Shown here: positions 17,783-26,669 of the stretch, one piece after another
Numbering within the stretch: the first letter of the stretch is position 1
How the letters are laid out: each line of letters opens with the position of its first letter
Source of the DNA: Mycobacterium kyogaense
GTDB lineage: Bacteria; Actinomycetota; Actinomycetes; Mycobacteriales; Mycobacteriaceae
DNA: 64,000 nt
Direction of reading: 5' to 3'
Assembly (NCBI RefSeq): GCF_003254575.1
Contig: NZ_QJUA01000004.1
Span: 62,001-126,000, forward strand
Notes under the pieces: generated by a model
The model's database searches: none
Told to the model about the DNA's origin: nothing
What the model saw: only the letters and a program-made list of their open reading frames with translations
Position numbers and translations under genes: made by a program

Positions 17783-19930
17783 TCACGGCAGCTCGGCCGC
17801 TGCGCGCATGACATCGCAGAGCGCCGCGGCGCGCGCATCGTCGAACAGGGCGTCGAGGAGCACCCCGCGGCCGTCGGGCCCGGCCAACGGCACCCGCCAG
17901 TTCGGGTACTCGTCGGTGGTCCCGGGCTGATTCTGGGTGCGCGTCTCGCCGACGGCGTCGGCCAACGACATGGCCAGCAGTTGCGACGGACTACGGCCCA
18001 GATAGCGGTGCAACGCGATGACGACCTCATCGACATCGGGGTCCGTGTCCGGCTGCTCACCGAGCAGGCCGACCCGCCGCAATTCGGCGAGCCAGGCGTC
18101 GCGATGCGCGCGGTCGGCCGCCCACTCCTGCTCGGCCGGGCGGGTGAGCAGGCCCAGCTCGTCGCGCAGCCGGACGTGCTCACCGACCAGGTAGCCGGCG
18201 GTCGGCGGCAGGTCATGGGTGGTGACCGCCGACAGGCAGGCCTGCCGCCACTGCTCGGCCGGCAGCGGCGCACCGTCGGGGCCGGATTCGAACCACAGGA
18301 TCGAGGTGCCGAACAGGCCGCGGTCCCGCAGATAGTCGCGCACCCACGGCTCGACGGTCCCGAGATCCTCCCCGACGACCACAGCACCGGCCCGGTGGGC
18401 CTCGAGCGCGACGATGCCGATCATCGCCTCGTGGTCGTAACGCACATAGGTGCCCTCGGTCGGCGCGACGCCCCGCGGAATCCACCACAGCCGGAACAGG
18501 CCGATGATGTGGTCGACGCGCACCCCGCCGGCATGGCGCAGCGCCGCGGCGACCAGAGCGCGGAACGGTTCGTAGGCGGCCTCGGCGAGCCGGTCAGGAC
18601 GCCACGGGGGCTGTGACCAGTCCTGCCCCAGCTGGTTGAACTCGTCGGGCGGTGCGCCCGCGGTGACGCCGAGCGCCAGGACATCCTGCAGCGCCCACGC
18701 GTCGGCACCGGCGGGATCCACCCCGACCGCGAGGTCGGCCATCACACCCACCTCCATACCCGCGCCCACCGCGCCGGCCTGAGCCGCGGCCAGCTGCTCG
18801 TCGAGCAGCCATTGCAACCACCGGTGGAAATCGACTGCGGCGGAGTGCTCGGCGGCATAGGCGGCGACCGCCTCGCTGCGCGGGTGCCGCAGCTCCGCGG
18901 GCCACTCACGCCAGTCCGAGCCGTACTCTTCCGACAGCGCGCACCAGGTCGCGAAATCGTCGAGTGGGGTGCCCTCGCGGTGGCAGTACCCCTGATACGC
19001 GAGTTCCCGGCCACGCCGCAGCGGCACGAGGTAAATGCTCTGCAGCGCAGCGCGTTTGGCCTCCCACGCGCGGTCGCGGTCGATGCGCTGCGAGCGGGCC
19101 GCGCGGGCCTGCAACCGCGAGTGCGCTTTGCGCACCCGGCCGCGATGGCGCAGATAGGCGTACTCCGGCACCGCTTCCACCCGCAGGTACAGCGGATTGA
19201 CGAACCGGCGCGACGTCGGCAGATACGGCGACGGCTCCATCGGCGGGATCGGTGCCGCCGCGTGCAGCGGATTGACCAGGATGAAGCCGGCGTCGTGCTC
19301 GCCTGCCGACCACACGGCCAGATCGGTCAGATCCGTCAGATCGCCGACGCCCCAGGAATCCTCGGACCGCACGCTGTAGAGCTGGGTTGACAGACCCCAC
19401 AGCCGGCGGGCGCCCATCCGCACCGGGGTGGCGATGTGCGACGGCGTCACGATCACGGTGGCGCCCGTGTCGAAGGCGCCGACGCGCAGATGCACCCGGT
19501 GATACCCCAGGGGGAGGTCGCCGGGCAGTTCGAAGCTCGCTTCGCCGACCAGGCGGCCGTCGAGATCGTAGGGCGGCCGGTTGTTCTCGAGCTGCCGCAG
19601 ATGATCTCGGCGGGTGCCGTCCTCCAGCTGCAGCCAGACATCGACGGGATCGCCGTGGGTGACATGCACCCAGAACGGCGTCGCGGCGCCTTCCCGCGCG
19701 ACGATCGATGCGGGCAACGACCGCGCCCAGTAGGCGGCCTCGTGCGCGGTGAGCGCGTCGGTCCGCTCGGCGTCGGTCCCGGCCTCGACGCCCAGCGCGC
19801 CCAGGACGGCCACCAGCGTCGTGTCGGGCACGGTGACGTGGCGACCAGACCAGTCCTGATAGTCGGTGGACACGCCGTAGCGGGCGGCCAGGTCGATGAG
19901 CGACGAGCGGTCCGTGGGCATGGGCGTCAT
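17783..19930 (-). CDS. malQ: 4-alpha-glucanotransferase (amylomaltase)
   Basis: About 715 residues from ATG 19930 (ATG 19921 is 3 codons inside); the frame is open to 20626 but that part lies opposite the MFS gene. The GH77 catalytic core is intact: GVMADLAVGVDPAGADAW, GVRVDHIIGLFRLWWIP with the nucleophile Asp, VVGEDLGTVEPWV with the acid/base Glu, and VTTHDLPPTAGYL. An N-terminal extension of about 150 residues is typical of actinobacterial MalQ. It transfers alpha-1,4-glucan segments in glycogen/maltodextrin metabolism in the cytoplasm. Divergent from an MFS gene with about 64 bp between starts. Confidence 0.95.
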   Translation of the reverse strand: MTPMPTDRSSLIDLAARYGVSTDYQDWSGRHVTVPDTTLVAVLGALGVEAGTDAERTDALTAHEAAYWARSLPASIVAREGAATPFWVHVTHGDPVDVWLQLEDGTRRDHLRQLENNRPPYDLDGRLVGEASFELPGDLPLGYHRVHLRVGAFDTGATVIVTPSHIATPVRMGARRLWGLSTQLYSVRSEDSWGVGDLTDLTDLAVWSAGEHDAGFILVNPLHAAAPIPPMEPSPYLPTSRRFVNPLYLRVEAVPEYAYLRHRGRVRKAHSRLQARAARSQRIDRDRAWEAKRAALQSIYLVPLRRGRELAYQGYCHREGTPLDDFATWCALSEEYGSDWREWPAELRHPRSEAVAAYAAEHSAAVDFHRWLQWLLDEQLAAAQAGAVGAGMEVGVMADLAVGVDPAGADAWALQDVLALGVTAGAPPDEFNQLGQDWSQPPWRPDRLAEAAYEPFRALVAAALRHAGGVRVDHIIGLFRLWWIPRGVAPTEGTYVRYDHEAMIGIVALEAHRAGAVVVGEDLGTVEPWVRDYLRDRGLFGTSILWFESGPDGAPLPAEQWRQACLSAVTTHDLPPTAGYLVGEHVRLRDELGLLTRPAEQEWAADRAHRDAWLAELRRVGLLGEQPDTDPDVDEVVIALHRYLGRSPSQLLAMSLADAVGETRTQNQPGTTDEYPNWRVPLAGPDGRGVLLDALFDDARAAALCDVMRAAAELP

Positions 19931-19994
19931 CTTGCCGTCCCGTGGCCGCGCCGTCGCAGCGACCGTCCGGCGCGACGGTAGGGTCGCACGCATC

Positions 19995-21182
19995 ATGGCG
20001 CCCCATCCGCTCGACGGCGGCCAGGCGCGCGACCGGCGGGCCCGGATCGCGATCGGCGCCGTCTTCCTCACCAACGGCGCGATCTTCGCCAACCTGCTGC
20101 CCCGGCTACCGGAGGTCAAGACCGATCTGGGGCTCTCGAACGCGATGCTGGGCGGCGCGGTGGCGTCGTTCTCGGCGGGTGCCCTGATCGCCGGTCCCGC
20201 CGCCGCGGCGCTGATCCGGCGCTTCCAGTCCGCCCGCGTGAACCTGGCGACGACGTTGATCCTCGCAGTGTTCATCGTCGCGGCCGCCGCTGCGCCGAGC
20301 GCCGTCACACTCGCAGCCGCCCTCTTCGTCGCCGGTGCCGCCGACGCGATCACCGACGTGGCGCAGAACGTGAACGCCCTACGCCTGCAACGGCAATACG
20401 GTCGCTCGATCATCAACTCGCTGCACGCCGTCTGGGCGGTGGGTGCGATGCTCGGCGGGTTGATGGCCGCCGGCGCCATCGCGGTGCACCTGCCGCGAAC
20501 GCTGCACCTCGGCCTGTCGGCGGTGCTGTTCGGCGTGGTGGCCGCCGCCGCGTACCCGTTCCTGCTGCATGGTCCCGACCACGATGACCACCCCACCCGG
20601 GACGGCAGCGGCATCTCGGCTGGCACCGGGGTCTACCTCGTGCTGCTGGCACTGATCGGCATCGCGATCGCGGGCGCCACCGTCGAAGACGCCGGAAGCT
20701 CGTGGTCGACGCTGTACCTCCGGGACAGCCTGGGTGCCTCGGGTTCGGTGGCCGCGTTCGGTTACATCGCCCTGGTCGGATCCATGTGCATCGGACGCTT
20801 GGTCGGCGACCGCCTCGTCGACCGGTTCGGCGAACGTGCCGTGGTGCGGACAGGCGGGGTGATCAACGCGGCCGGGATGGCTGCCGCGCTGGCGTTCCCG
20901 TCGGTGCCGGGCACCATCGCCGGGTTCGCCGCGGCCGGGTTGGGTGTGGCCACGGCGGTGCCGGCGGCGATGCGCGCCGCCGACGAACTCCCCGGGCTGC
21001 GCGCCGGTACCGGTCTGACGATCCTGACCTGGCTGATGCGGGTCGGCTTCCTCGGCGCCCCCCTGCTCGTCGGTGTCGTCGCCGACGCCGCCGGGCTGCG
21101 GGTCGGGCTGCTCATCGTCGTGGTGGCCGGGGTCAGCCTGCTCGCCCTGGGCAGGGTGCTGGCCGGAAAAGCCCGGCGGTGA
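19995..21182 (+). CDS. MFS transporter
   Basis: 395 residues from ATG 19995; the open frame begins at 19896 but would run over the malQ start. Twelve TM helices can be traced (first at GAVFLTNGAIFANLLPRLPE, last at GLLIVVVAGVSLLALGRVLA), with a central hydrophilic loop near residues 195-215. The Arg-rich IGRLVGDRLVDRFGERAV loop between TM8 and TM9 is typical of the superfamily. Close to the YbjJ-like group by general pattern. Substrate unknown. It is followed after 79 bp by the esterase gene. Confidence 0.88.
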   Translation: MAPHPLDGGQARDRRARIAIGAVFLTNGAIFANLLPRLPEVKTDLGLSNAMLGGAVASFSAGALIAGPAAAALIRRFQSARVNLATTLILAVFIVAAAAAPSAVTLAAALFVAGAADAITDVAQNVNALRLQRQYGRSIINSLHAVWAVGAMLGGLMAAGAIAVHLPRTLHLGLSAVLFGVVAAAAYPFLLHGPDHDDHPTRDGSGISAGTGVYLVLLALIGIAIAGATVEDAGSSWSTLYLRDSLGASGSVAAFGYIALVGSMCIGRLVGDRLVDRFGERAVVRTGGVINAAGMAAALAFPSVPGTIAGFAAAGLGVATAVPAAMRAADELPGLRAGTGLTILTWLMRVGFLGAPLLVGVVADAAGLRVGLLIVVVAGVSLLALGRVLAGKARR

Positions 21183-21261
21183 GCCGGACCTGCGCTGGTA
21201 CAGTGGCGTACCGGGGACGTACCGGGCATGCCGGCCCTTCGATCGAAGGAGAAGTACTGAG

Positions 21262-22839
21262 ATGACCGCGGAACCCCGCTTCGACGAGACCCGCAGCAAC
21301 ACCGGCGGTCATCCGGTGGTGGACACCGCCTACGGGCCGGTCCGCGGCGTCGACGACGGCACGATCGCGTCGTGGCGGGCCGTTCCGTACGCCGCCCCGC
21401 CCGTCGGCGACCTGCGGTGGCGCGCGCCGGTGCCACCCAGTGCCTGGACCGAGCCGCGCGACGCCTCCCGCGTCGGGCCGGCCTGCCCGCAGCCGACCGA
21501 CCCGCGCATTCCCCTCCCTCTCGGCGCTCCCCAGGGCGAGGACTTCCTCACGCTCAACGTCTGGGCGCCGTCCGGCACCGAACCCGGCGCGGGTAAGCCG
21601 GTGATGGTGTGGGTGCACGGCGGTGCCTACCTCCTCGGTGCGGCCAGCCAGCCGCTCTATCGCGGCCGGCGGCTCGCTGCCGACGGCGACGTCATCGTGG
21701 TCACCATCAACTACCGTCTCGGTGCGCTGGGCTTCCTCGAACTCGCCGCACTCGGCGCCGAATCCGAACGCTTCGCCACCAACGTCGGATTGCGCGATGT
21801 ACTCGCCGCACTCACCTGGGTGCGCGACAACATCGCCGCGTTCGGCGGAGATCCCGGCCGGGTGACGCTGTTCGGCGAGTCCGCCGGCGGCGGTGTGGTG
21901 ACCACGCTGCTGGGCACTCCCGCGGCCAAGGGGCTGTTCCACGCCGCGATCGCACAGAGCTCTCCCGTCACGTCCTCCTACGACATCGAACAGGCCGGCC
22001 GCATCGCGGCCCGGTTCCTCGACGTCGTCGGGGTCGGCCGCGACGAGCTGTCCCGGCTCGCCCAGCTGCCCATCGGGGCGATCGTGGAGGCGTCGCGCAC
22101 CGTGTTCAACGAGGTGCCCGTGCGCACCCCGGGCAGGCTCGCCTTCGCGCCGATCGTCGACCGCGACCTCGTGCCGGACTACCCGATCCGGCTGGCCCAG
22201 AACGGTCAGACACATCCGGTGCCACTGATCATCGGTACCAACCGGAACGAAGCGGCGCTGTTCCGCTACATGAAGTTGCCGTTGCTGCCGATCAAGGCCG
22301 AAGCGATCCAGGCGATGTTCGCCCAGATCGCCGCCGAACAACCAGAACTGACACTGCCCGAGCGGGCGCAGCTCGAGGGCATGTATCAGGGGCGACGGGC
22401 GGGCAAGGGGCTGGGCCTCGCCAGCGACCTCGGTTTCCGGATGCCGTCGATCTGGTTCGCCGACGGGCACCGCGCCACCGCGCCCGTGTACCTGTACCGC
22501 TTCGACTTCGCCACCCCGATGCTGCGCGCGGTGCGGATGGCCGCCGCGCACGCCACCGAATTGCCGTTCGTGTGGGGAAATCTCGGTTCGGGGCGCAAGG
22601 ATCCGATGTTCGCGCTCGGGGGCCGCACCGCCGGCGCCGAGGTGTCCCGGCGCATGCGTGCCCGCTGGACCAGCTTCGCCCGTGACGGCGCGCCGGGCAC
22701 CCCGGCGGCCGCGCCGCACTGGCGCCCCTACGACGACGCCCGCGCCACCCTGGTCATCGATCGGTACGACAGCGTGGTCGACGATCTCGATGCGCCGGTA
22801 CGCCAAGCGTGGGGCGACGATGTGCTGAGCTTCCGATAG
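21262..22839 (+). CDS. Type-B carboxylesterase
   Basis: 525 residues from ATG 21262, with GAAGGAGAAG about 8 nt upstream. The alpha/beta-hydrolase signature of type-B carboxylesterases is clear: EDFLTLNVWAP, the oxyanion-hole HGGAYLLG, and the nucleophile elbow GRVTLFGESAGGG. The acid and His lie in the family positions (GTNRNEAALF and AAAHATELPFVWG). No signal peptide, so it is probably cytoplasmic, like PnbA or mycobacterial LipT. It leads a co-directional group: 9 bp further is the sterol-desaturase-like gene. Confidence 0.92.
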   Translation: MTAEPRFDETRSNTGGHPVVDTAYGPVRGVDDGTIASWRAVPYAAPPVGDLRWRAPVPPSAWTEPRDASRVGPACPQPTDPRIPLPLGAPQGEDFLTLNVWAPSGTEPGAGKPVMVWVHGGAYLLGAASQPLYRGRRLAADGDVIVVTINYRLGALGFLELAALGAESERFATNVGLRDVLAALTWVRDNIAAFGGDPGRVTLFGESAGGGVVTTLLGTPAAKGLFHAAIAQSSPVTSSYDIEQAGRIAARFLDVVGVGRDELSRLAQLPIGAIVEASRTVFNEVPVRTPGRLAFAPIVDRDLVPDYPIRLAQNGQTHPVPLIIGTNRNEAALFRYMKLPLLPIKAEAIQAMFAQIAAEQPELTLPERAQLEGMYQGRRAGKGLGLASDLGFRMPSIWFADGHRATAPVYLYRFDFATPMLRAVRMAAAHATELPFVWGNLGSGRKDPMFALGGRTAGAEVSRRMRARWTSFARDGAPGTPAAAPHWRPYDDARATLVIDRYDSVVDDLDAPVRQAWGDDVLSFR

Positions 22840-22848
22840 GAGACGGCA

Positions 22849-23796
22849 ATGGCGTCAGCGGAGTTCCTCACCGTGCTGCCACCCGCGATGCGGGATCCGG
22901 TGCTGTTCGCGATCCCGTTCTTCCTGCTGCTGCTCGTCATCGAATGGGTCGCCGCTCGGAAGCTCGAACACGTTGTGGCAGAACAGGACCGAGAGGACCG
23001 TCCCGGTGCCGGCGCGTACCTGACCCGCGACGCCTGGGCGAGCATCTCGATGGGACTGGTGTCGGTCGCGACCATGGGCGCCTGGAAATTCCTGGCGCTT
23101 CTGGGGTACGCCGCGATCTACACCTATCTGGCGCCGTGGCACCTCTCGCCGACGCAGTGGTACACCTGGGTGATCGCGATCCTCGGGGTCGACCTGCTGT
23201 TCTACGCCTATCACCGCACGGCGCACCGCGTTCGGCTGATCTGGGCCACCCACCAGGCGCACCACTCCAGCGAGTACTTCAACTTCGCGACGGCGCTGCG
23301 GCAGAAGTGGAACAACAGCGGCGAGATCGTGATGTGGCTACCGTTGCCGCTGTTGGGAATTCCGCCGTGGATGGTCTTCTTCAGCTTCTCGGTCAGCCTC
23401 GTCTACCAGTTCTGGATCCACACCGAGCGGATCGGCACCCTGGCGCGGCCCATCGAGTTCCTGTTCAACACCCCATCGCATCACCGTGTTCACCACGGCA
23501 TGGACCAGCTCTATCTGGACCGCAACTACGGCGGCATCCTGATCATCTGGGACCGGCTGTTCGGCACCTTCCAACCCGAGGTGTTCCGGCCGCGCTACGG
23601 ACTCACCAAGCCGGTGAACACCTTCAACATCTGGCGGCTGCAGACCCGCGAATACGCCGCGATCGGTCGCGACGTCCGCTCGGCGCGGCGGCTGCGCGAC
23701 AAGCTCGGCTACATCGTGGGCCCGCCCGGCTGGCAGCCGGCCGGGCGACCGATCGGGAAGGCCGAGCCCGTCACCGGCGCTCATGTCAACCCGTAG
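22849..23796 (+). CDS. Sterol desaturase/fatty acid hydroxylase family protein
   Basis: 315 residues, start ATG 22849 with AGGAGA upstream. A membrane protein with TM helices near residues 17-34, 65-85 and 105-121. The di-iron His motifs of the FA_hydroxylase superfamily are intact: HRTAH (residues 122-126), HQAHH (135-139) and a later HHRVHHGMD block. Such enzymes hydroxylate or desaturate sterols, fatty acids or carotenoids. The substrate is unknown. It overlaps the start of the next flavoprotein gene by 14 bp if that gene uses its upstream ATG. Confidence 0.9.
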   Translation: MASAEFLTVLPPAMRDPVLFAIPFFLLLLVIEWVAARKLEHVVAEQDREDRPGAGAYLTRDAWASISMGLVSVATMGAWKFLALLGYAAIYTYLAPWHLSPTQWYTWVIAILGVDLLFYAYHRTAHRVRLIWATHQAHHSSEYFNFATALRQKWNNSGEIVMWLPLPLLGIPPWMVFFSFSVSLVYQFWIHTERIGTLARPIEFLFNTPSHHRVHHGMDQLYLDRNYGGILIIWDRLFGTFQPEVFRPRYGLTKPVNTFNIWRLQTREYAAIGRDVRSARRLRDKLGYIVGPPGWQPAGRPIGKAEPVTGAHVNP

Positions 23797-25222
23797 TCTT
23801 CGCGGTGTGCACACCGTCTTCGATGCCCCCGTCGACTCCGCCCTGGTGGACCGGTCCCTGGCCGGCAGCACGCTGGGCTCGGTCTGGTTGGACCCCGGCT
23901 CCGTCGACCGCCCGGACCACCCGGTCCTGTCGGGCCCGCTGACCGCCGACCTGCTGGTGGTCGGCGGCGGCTACACCGGACTGTGGAGTGCACTGCATGC
24001 CGCGCGCCGCCACCCCGACCGCCGGATCGTCCTCATCGAAGCCGACCGCATCGGGTGGGCCGCCTCGGGCCGTAACGGCGGTTTCGTCGAGGCGAGCCTG
24101 ACCCACGGCTACGACAACGGGAAGTCGCGCTGGCCCGACGAGATCGACACGCTCGAGGCGCTCGGCATCGAGAACCTCGACGGCATGCAGGCCGAGATCG
24201 CCGAACTGGGCCTCGACACCGAGTGGCAGCGCACCGGGATGATGACGGTGGCCACCGAACCCCACCAGGTGGAGTGGCTCACCGAGGCGGCCGCCGACAA
24301 CCACGGGAAGTTCCTCGACACCGAGGCGGTGCGCGCCGAGGTAGCCTCCCCGACCTATCTGGCCGGCCTCTACAGCAGCGAGGACTGCGCGATCGTCAAT
24401 CCGGCGAAGCTGGCACTCGAACTCGCGCGCGCCTGCCGGGAGGCCGGTGTGGAGATCTTCGAGCACACGACGGCACGCCGCATCCATTCCGGCGGGGCGG
24501 CGCTGCGCGTCGACACCGACGGCCCGGCTCTGACGTGCCGACAGATCATGTTGGCCACCAACGTCTTTCCGAGTCTGCTGCGCCGCAACCGGCTCCACAC
24601 CGTGCCGGTCTACGACTACGTGCTGGCCACCGAGCCGCTCACCGACGCCCAGCTCGACCGCATCGGGTGGCGGCACCGGCAGGGGATCGGCGACTCGGCC
24701 AACCAGTTCCACTACTACCGCCTGACGATGGACAACCGGATCGTGTGGGGTGGTTACGACGCGGTGTACCACTTCGGCCGCAAGGTCAAGTCGAGCTACG
24801 AGGATCGCGCCGAGAGTTACCGCCGGCTCGCAGCGCACTTCTTCGTCACGTTCCCCGCTCTCGACGATGTCCGCTTCACCCACCGATGGGCGGGCGCGAT
24901 CGACACGAACACGCGCTTCTGCGCGCACTGGGGGACCGCGCGCGACGGCCGCGTCGCCTACGTCAACGGGTTCACCGGGCTCGGCGTCGGGGCGGCCCGC
25001 TTCGCCGCCGACGTGTGCCTTGACCTGCTCGACGGTCTCTCCACGCCCCGTACCCGGCTCGAGATGGTGCGCAGGAAGCCGCTGCCGTTCCCGCCGGAAC
25101 CGCTCGCCAGTGCCGGCATCCAGGCCACCCGCTGGTCACTGGACCGCGCCGACCACAACGGCGGGCGGCGCAACCTATTGCTTCGCACGCTCGACGCGGT
25201 GGGCCTCGGCTTCGATTCCTGA
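23783..25222 (+). CDS. DadA-like FAD-dependent amine/amino-acid oxidoreductase
   Basis: 479 residues from ATG 23783 (GTG 23807 would avoid the 14-bp overlap). An N-terminal extension of about 55 residues is followed by the FAD-binding motif DLLVVGGGYTGLWSALHAAR, then AASGRNGGFVEASLTHG, and a C-terminal FAD contact in VNGFTGLGVGAARFAADV. This is the glycine/D-amino-acid oxidase fold of the gamma-glutamylputrescine-oxidase-like group. Substrate not predictable. Co-directional with esterase and desaturase genes, possibly one transcript. Confidence 0.87.
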   Translation: MSTRSLRGVHTVFDAPVDSALVDRSLAGSTLGSVWLDPGSVDRPDHPVLSGPLTADLLVVGGGYTGLWSALHAARRHPDRRIVLIEADRIGWAASGRNGGFVEASLTHGYDNGKSRWPDEIDTLEALGIENLDGMQAEIAELGLDTEWQRTGMMTVATEPHQVEWLTEAAADNHGKFLDTEAVRAEVASPTYLAGLYSSEDCAIVNPAKLALELARACREAGVEIFEHTTARRIHSGGAALRVDTDGPALTCRQIMLATNVFPSLLRRNRLHTVPVYDYVLATEPLTDAQLDRIGWRHRQGIGDSANQFHYYRLTMDNRIVWGGYDAVYHFGRKVKSSYEDRAESYRRLAAHFFVTFPALDDVRFTHRWAGAIDTNTRFCAHWGTARDGRVAYVNGFTGLGVGAARFAADVCLDLLDGLSTPRTRLEMVRRKPLPFPPEPLASAGIQATRWSLDRADHNGGRRNLLLRTLDAVGLGFDS

Positions 25223-25336
25223 CGCCTGACCCCTCCTGACCCCTCCGGTACCGGCCCGTCCGCGTGTAACGCGCCGTTATCGACCTGCGATGAGCCAGTT
25301 ACACCGTCGGCGCACGGGGGTAATCACCTCCCCACT

Positions 25337-26113
25337 GTGAGCACGGCGGTCGCCGAGAACTCACCCGGGGAGAGTGGAGGGGCCGTGCTCAAACGACTGC
25401 ACAACCGCCTGTCGTCGCGCCACCGTATGTCTTTTGGCACATCGGCCGCTGTAATGGCCCTGCTGGCGCTGCTGATTCCCGCGGTGCCCGCCGGCGCGCA
25501 GCCCGACCCACTCGTCTACCCCGGCATGGAGATCCACCAGGACTCGGTGCTGTGCACACTCGGGTACGTCGACCCCGCCACCCGTACCGCGTTCACCGCA
25601 GGGCACTGCCGCGCCTCGGGCACCGTCACCGACAAGACGGGCACGGTGATCGGCACCCAGGGCTCCTACCGGGACAACACCCCGGACGGCATGACCGTCG
25701 ACACCAACCATCAGATCGCCGACTGGGAGGTGATCCACCTACTCCCGACGGCCACCGTCAACAACGTGCTGCCCAGCGGCAAGGCGCTGGTCACCGATCC
25801 CGCGGTGCTGCCCGTCGCCGGAATGCCGGTGTGCCACTTCGGCGTCGTGACGGGGGAGAGCTGCGGCACCGTCGAGGCGGTCAACAACGGCTGGTTCACG
25901 ATGGCGGGCGGCGTGGTCAGCCGCAAGGGCGACTCCGGCGGACCCGTCTACACCACCACTGCCGACGGCCGCACCGTGCTGATCGGAGTGTTCAACAGCA
26001 CGTGGGGCACCTACCCGGCCGCCGTCTCCTGGCAGACCGCGAGCTCCGAGGCCCGCGCGGACACCATCTCGGCCGCCTCCGCCGAGATCACGCCGGTCTC
26101 CGCCCAGCCCTAA
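25337..26113 (+). CDS. Secreted trypsin-fold serine protease
   Basis: 258 residues from GTG 25337. A basic N-region and hydrophobic core (about residues 33-52, GTSAAVMALLALLIPAVPAG) form a long signal peptide. The catalytic triad is visible: His in TAGHC, Asp in QIADWEVI, Ser in RKGDSGGPVYT. Cysteines near the His and in VCHFG/ESCGTV suggest two disulphides. Similar exported proteases occur in M. tuberculosis, Rv1815 being the one that comes to mind. Substrate unknown. It is convergent with the Ddn-like gene and overlaps its end by 4 bp. Confidence 0.85.
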   Translation: MSTAVAENSPGESGGAVLKRLHNRLSSRHRMSFGTSAAVMALLALLIPAVPAGAQPDPLVYPGMEIHQDSVLCTLGYVDPATRTAFTAGHCRASGTVTDKTGTVIGTQGSYRDNTPDGMTVDTNHQIADWEVIHLLPTATVNNVLPSGKALVTDPAVLPVAGMPVCHFGVVTGESCGTVEAVNNGWFTMAGGVVSRKGDSGGPVYTTTADGRTVLIGVFNSTWGTYPAAVSWQTASSEARADTISAASAEITPVSAQP

Positions 26114-26562
26114 TCCGAGAGCACGAACACCGGGATCGACGGCGCCACGGCGCGCAGCTGCTCTTCGGTCGACGTCGGCGTCAAGCCCCCGATGTGCCCC
26201 TTGACCTGCCAGTACCACCGGTCGACGTACGGTCGGAGCACAGCGGGCTTCGCGTCATCGGCAAGCTCGACCGCGGTGCGTTGCCGGGAGTGCCGACGGG
26301 GTCCGGTCTCGACAGTGCCCGCGGCGCGGACATTGCGCGCCCACTGGGTGTTGCCGCGCGGGGAGATCAGGTAGTCCCTGCCGTCGACGGTCAGCAGGTT
26401 GATCACGACCTGGCGCGCCACACCGCTCGTGCGTCCCCGCACCCGCAGAGCGGTGCTGCCCTGGATGCTGACCCCGCGCTCGGCGAGCCACCGCATAGCG
26501 GTGTTGAACAGCCGTGCGGCGGGCCCCGGAACGTCGTAGCGGGCAATGGAGTGGTCGGTCAT
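26110..26562 (-). CDS. Deazaflavin (F420)-dependent nitroreductase-family protein (Ddn-like)
   Basis: 150 residues, start ATG 26562 with GAGGAG upstream. The F420-binding split-barrel pattern is present: ALRVRGRTSGVARQVVINLL, GRDYLISPRGNTQWARNVRA and the closing strand region. This is the PF04075 family that includes Ddn, which reduces quinones and activates nitroimidazoles with reduced F420. It is divergent from a TetR gene with two palindromes between them, which suggests repression by that regulator. Confidence 0.9.
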   Translation of the reverse strand: MTDHSIARYDVPGPAARLFNTAMRWLAERGVSIQGSTALRVRGRTSGVARQVVINLLTVDGRDYLISPRGNTQWARNVRAAGTVETGPRRHSRQRTAVELADDAKPAVLRPYVDRWYWQVKGHIGGLTPTSTEEQLRAVAPSIPVFVLSD

Positions 26563-26587
26563 GGTCTGATCTCCTCAATGTCTGAAA

Positions 26588-26604
26588 CGAGAGCACTGCT
26601 CTCG
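26588..26604. promoter_or_regulatory. Operator 1: perfect 17-bp palindrome
   Basis: CGAGAGCACTGCTCTCG is a perfect inverted repeat with a single central base. It lies 26 bp upstream of the Ddn-like start and 66 bp upstream of the TetR start. It shares its core AGAGCA-N-TGCTCT with a second palindrome 45 bp away (centre to centre). This is the size and symmetry of a TetR-family operator. Confidence 0.75.
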
Positions 26605-26634
26605 CAACTGTGGCACGACCTCACCGAGAATGCA

Positions 26635-26647
26635 AGAGCAGTGCTCT
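26635..26647. promoter_or_regulatory. Operator 2: perfect 13-bp palindrome
   Basis: AGAGCAGTGCTCT repeats the core of operator 1 with a different central base. It ends 22 bp upstream of the TetR start codon, so binding would block the regulator's own promoter. Together the pair could control both divergent genes. Confidence 0.72.
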
Positions 26648-26669
26648 CGGATATGTCAGACTGGTCGCC

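Noticed and set aside
19931..20626. Upstream extension of the malQ frame
   Set aside because: Opposite the MFS gene and without GH77 similarity.
23783..23806. Overlap of the DadA-like gene with the desaturase gene as evidence of fusion
   Set aside because: The frames differ and GTG 23807 is an equally good start without overlap.
25262..25310. Possible GTAAC-type regulator boxes upstream of the secreted protease (GTGTAACGCGCCGTTATCG and AGTTACACC)
   Set aside because: Spacing and orientation do not match a direct-repeat MtrA-type site, and a single imperfect inverted repeat is too weak to call.
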